From G016756615 sp050958605 (GTDB lineage Bacteria; Pseudomonadota; Alphaproteobacteria; Rhizobiales; Rhizobiaceae), in contig NZ_JBJHDO010000002.1 of NCBI RefSeq assembly GCF_050958605.1, positions 812,081-876,080 of the forward strand: a stretch of 64,000 nucleotides of DNA. The letters run 5' to 3'. A model generated the notes under the pieces. The model was not told the origin of the DNA, did no database searches, and saw only the letters and a program-made list of their open reading frames with translations. Below are positions 62,101 through 64,000 of the stretch, in pieces (within the stretch, counting starts at the first letter, position 1; each line of letters starts with the position of its first letter). Made by a program: the position numbers and the translations under genes.

Positions 62101-63222
62101 ATGAAGCGTGTCATCATCAGCGGCATCGGCGTTTCCATCCCCGAGGCCTCGATCTCCAATGAAGAGCTGGTGGCGAGCTTCAACGCCTGGGTCGACATGG
62201 AGAATCCCAAGCGCGAGGCGGCGGGCGAACCGCTTCTCCAGAAGTCGGATGTGGCCTTTATCGAATATGCTTCCGGGGTGAAGAACCGGCACGTGCTGGT
62301 GCATGACGGGATTCTCGATCCCGAACGCATGGCACCTCGGATTCCGCCGCGCGCCGATGAGGAGCTTTCCGTGATGGCGGAGTTCGGCGTGGCCTCGGCC
62401 AGGCGCGCGATAGCCGATGCCGGCATCGAGCCGGGCGACATCGACATGGTGATCTGTGCTGCGTCGCACCATCAGCGACCCTATCCCGCCATCGCCATCG
62501 AGATCCAGAATGCGCTCGGCATTCCAGGCGCGGCATTCGACATGGGTCTGGGCTGCTCGTCCGCTGCGGCCGGCCTCCACGTCGCGTACAATCTCGTGCG
62601 CACGGGTGCGCAGCGACGCGTGCTGGTGGTAACGCCGGAGATCATCACGGGGCACCTCAATTTCCGCGACCGCCAGACCCATTTCATCTTCGGCGATGCT
62701 TCGACGGCAGTGATCCTAGAGCCCATCGAGGAGGGCGAGACGCGGCCCGGACGCTTCGAGGTTCTCGACACGCGCGGTTGGACTCAATTCTCCAACAATA
62801 TCCGGACCAATTTCGGCTTCCTGCTGCGCGCCGGGCAGGAAGACACTTCCGTCGTTGAGATGGAAGGCAACATGATCAAGCAGGTCGGCAACAAGGTGTT
62901 CAAGGAAGTCACCGTGGCCGGCCACCGATTCATCGTCAATTTCCTCGCCGATCATGGGCTGACACCGCACGATGTGCGCCGGTTCTGGTTGCACCAGGCG
63001 AATGCGCGGATGAACGCCATGATCTTGAAACTCGCCTTCGGTCACGACGTGGGGCACGACCGCGCGCCGATGGTGCTGGAGCGGCTGGGCAACACGGCGG
63101 CGGCCGGGGCGGTGATCGCCCTGTACGAGAACCACAAGGACCTGAAGTCGGGCGATATCGGCCTGCTCTGCGCCTTCGGCGCTGGCTATTCGATCGGCAG
63201 CGCGCTGTTGCGCATGATGTGA
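62101..63222 (+). CDS. Beta-ketoacyl-ACP synthase III-like enzyme
   Basis: A 373-residue thiolase-fold condensing enzyme. The Cys-His-Asn triad is visible: LGCSSAAAGLHVAY (Cys), FWLHQANARMN (His) and LGNTAAAG (Asn). It is longer than FabH (~320) and has insertions near the N-terminus, so it may use unusual acyl chains rather than prime general fatty-acid synthesis. The ATG at 62101 follows GGGATCAG. The 86-base gap before it has no clear terminator. Confidence 0.9.
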   Translation: MKRVIISGIGVSIPEASISNEELVASFNAWVDMENPKREAAGEPLLQKSDVAFIEYASGVKNRHVLVHDGILDPERMAPRIPPRADEELSVMAEFGVASARRAIADAGIEPGDIDMVICAASHHQRPYPAIAIEIQNALGIPGAAFDMGLGCSSAAAGLHVAYNLVRTGAQRRVLVVTPEIITGHLNFRDRQTHFIFGDASTAVILEPIEEGETRPGRFEVLDTRGWTQFSNNIRTNFGFLLRAGQEDTSVVEMEGNMIKQVGNKVFKEVTVAGHRFIVNFLADHGLTPHDVRRFWLHQANARMNAMILKLAFGHDVGHDRAPMVLERLGNTAAAGAVIALYENHKDLKSGDIGLLCAFGAGYSIGSALLRMM

Positions 63223-63238
63223 CCGGCTGGGAGGGTCG

Positions 63239-63853
63239 ATGTTCGACAAGCCGCCAGGGCAGGACGAACCGGAAATCCTGCCGGGACGCAAGCTCTCGGC
63301 CACCGTGTCGGGAACCTTTGCCGCGACTTCCCGCCATTTCGAGACCAGGGCCGTCGAGAGCCTGGTGCTCGGTTTCGACGGCATAGAAGGCGACTTCCAT
63401 GCCGGCTTCACCAGGCGCTCCGGCGGACGCGAGCCGTGGTATCCGCGCGGAACGGAGATGCGCAACGAACGCCAGATCTCGATCGTTGCGCCTGACGAAT
63501 TGGCCGTCATCGCCGAGCGCATGGGTATTGATCAAGTGGAGCCGGAATGGATCGGCGCCAATCTGCTGATCTCGGGAATCCCGCGGCTCTCTATGCTGCC
63601 GGCCGGAACGCTTCTGTTCTTCAAACGCGGTGTGACGCTGAAGGTGGATGCGCAGAACGGACCCTGCCGCATTGCGGGCCGCTCCATCGCCGAACATGCC
63701 GGGATGCCCGACCTCGATACCGGCTCGCTGCTGTTCCCGAAGGTGGCAAAGCGCCTGCGCGGGCTCGTTGCATGGGTGGAGAAGCCGGGGCGGATCACCA
63801 AAGGCGAGGAGATTTCGGTGCGGATTCCGCAGCAGTGGATTTATCGGGCGTGA
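63239..63853 (+). CDS. MOSC-domain protein
   Basis: A 204-residue MOSC (molybdenum cofactor sulfurase C-terminal-like) protein. RQISIVAPDELAVIAERMGI, GANLLISGI and the conserved cysteine in NGPCRIAG are typical. Such proteins bind molybdenum cofactor or carry sulfur. GGGAGGG precedes the ATG, 16 bases after the previous gene. Substrate unknown. Confidence 0.9.
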   Translation: MFDKPPGQDEPEILPGRKLSATVSGTFAATSRHFETRAVESLVLGFDGIEGDFHAGFTRRSGGREPWYPRGTEMRNERQISIVAPDELAVIAERMGIDQVEPEWIGANLLISGIPRLSMLPAGTLLFFKRGVTLKVDAQNGPCRIAGRSIAEHAGMPDLDTGSLLFPKVAKRLRGLVAWVEKPGRITKGEEISVRIPQQWIYRA

Positions 63854-63880
63854 TATGGTCAGAATGATTGACCGTTCGCG

Positions 63881-64000
63881 CCGGCCCCTCACTGTCCTGC
63901 CGGACATCTCTCCCCGCAAGCGGGGCGAGAGACGCTGGCCGCTTGGGTTTCGCCAATCGCCAACGCTGACGATTGCCGAAACCGGAGATGACGGCGGTCT
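63881..64000. repeat. Palindromic intergenic element, copy F, cut by the window end
   Basis: It carries CTGTCCTGCCGGACATCT, an inner stem TCTCCCCGC/GCGGGGCGAGA and the words GGCCGCTTGGGTTTCGCCAA. These last match copy A rather than B-E, so A and F form a subtype. The second arm, if any, is past the window. Confidence 0.8.

Overview
The window is about 64 kb of GC-rich alphaproteobacterial chromosome or megaplasmid. It is most likely from a member of the Hyphomicrobiales (Rhizobiales), close to Mesorhizobium, Aminobacter or another Phyllobacteriaceae. The clues are a CuxR/Uxs-like polysaccharide cluster, two DUF995 proteins, a PcaQ-controlled pca operon, a LpsL / GT39 / prenyl-phosphate GT2 envelope cluster, and palindromic intergenic elements of the kind rhizobial genomes carry. 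The species call is inference. No rRNA, tRNA, CRISPR, transposase or phage gene was seen.

Layout. 1-9.9 kb: an AraC-type regulator with an N-terminal PilZ-like RxxxR motif, preceded by a small two-helix membrane protein, stands divergent to a tight sugar-nucleotide/polysaccharide operon (UDP-glucuronate decarboxylase, UDP-sugar 4-epimerase, synthase-like GT2, UDP-glucose dehydrogenase, DUF995, GH26, DUF995). 9.9-12.4 kb: a small secreted protein, an EthD protein and a secreted SGNH hydrolase. 12.4-25.3 kb: formylglycine-generating enzyme and a secreted HAD hydrolase are divergent to an exported sulfatase, a membrane protein with a spermidine-synthase-like domain, and a MoxR / DUF58 / DUF4381 / VWA / VWA-TPR / BatD set; this may be one sulfatase maturation module. 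25.5-34.6 kb: a RutR-like repressor and reductive pyrimidine (hydantoin, beta-alanine) catabolism with an NMT1/THI5-type ABC importer. 34.7-41.1 kb: a CHRD protein, pobR/pobA and pcaQ/pcaCHGB for 4-hydroxybenzoate and protocatechuate; pcaD is missing. 41.2-51.0 kb: a LacI-controlled carbohydrate ABC locus with SDR, cupin, GMC oxidoreductase and two unassigned proteins; identical LacI-family operators lie at its head and before the lacI gene. 51.4-55.4 kb: UDP-galacturonate formation and prenyl-phosphate-sugar-dependent glycosyl transfer, probably to lipid A/LPS. 55.5-64 kb: a TPP enzyme with a family III CoA-transferase, an alpha/beta hydrolase, EttA, a Tam-like methyltransferase, a ketoacyl-ACP-synthase-III-like enzyme and a MOSC protein.

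Six copies or partial copies of one palindromic element sit in the gaps. Their arms contain a small hairpin whose third base pair is T-A, C-G or G-C in different arms, which is direct covariation evidence for a folded structure. One copy lies inside the pyrimidine ABC operon and supplies the G-rich sequence just before a permease start; another lies inside the LPS operon. The strongest leads are the possible c-di-GMP-responsive regulator, the sulfatase/MoxR-VWA module, the covarying repeat, and the paired LacI operators around two unassigned proteins.
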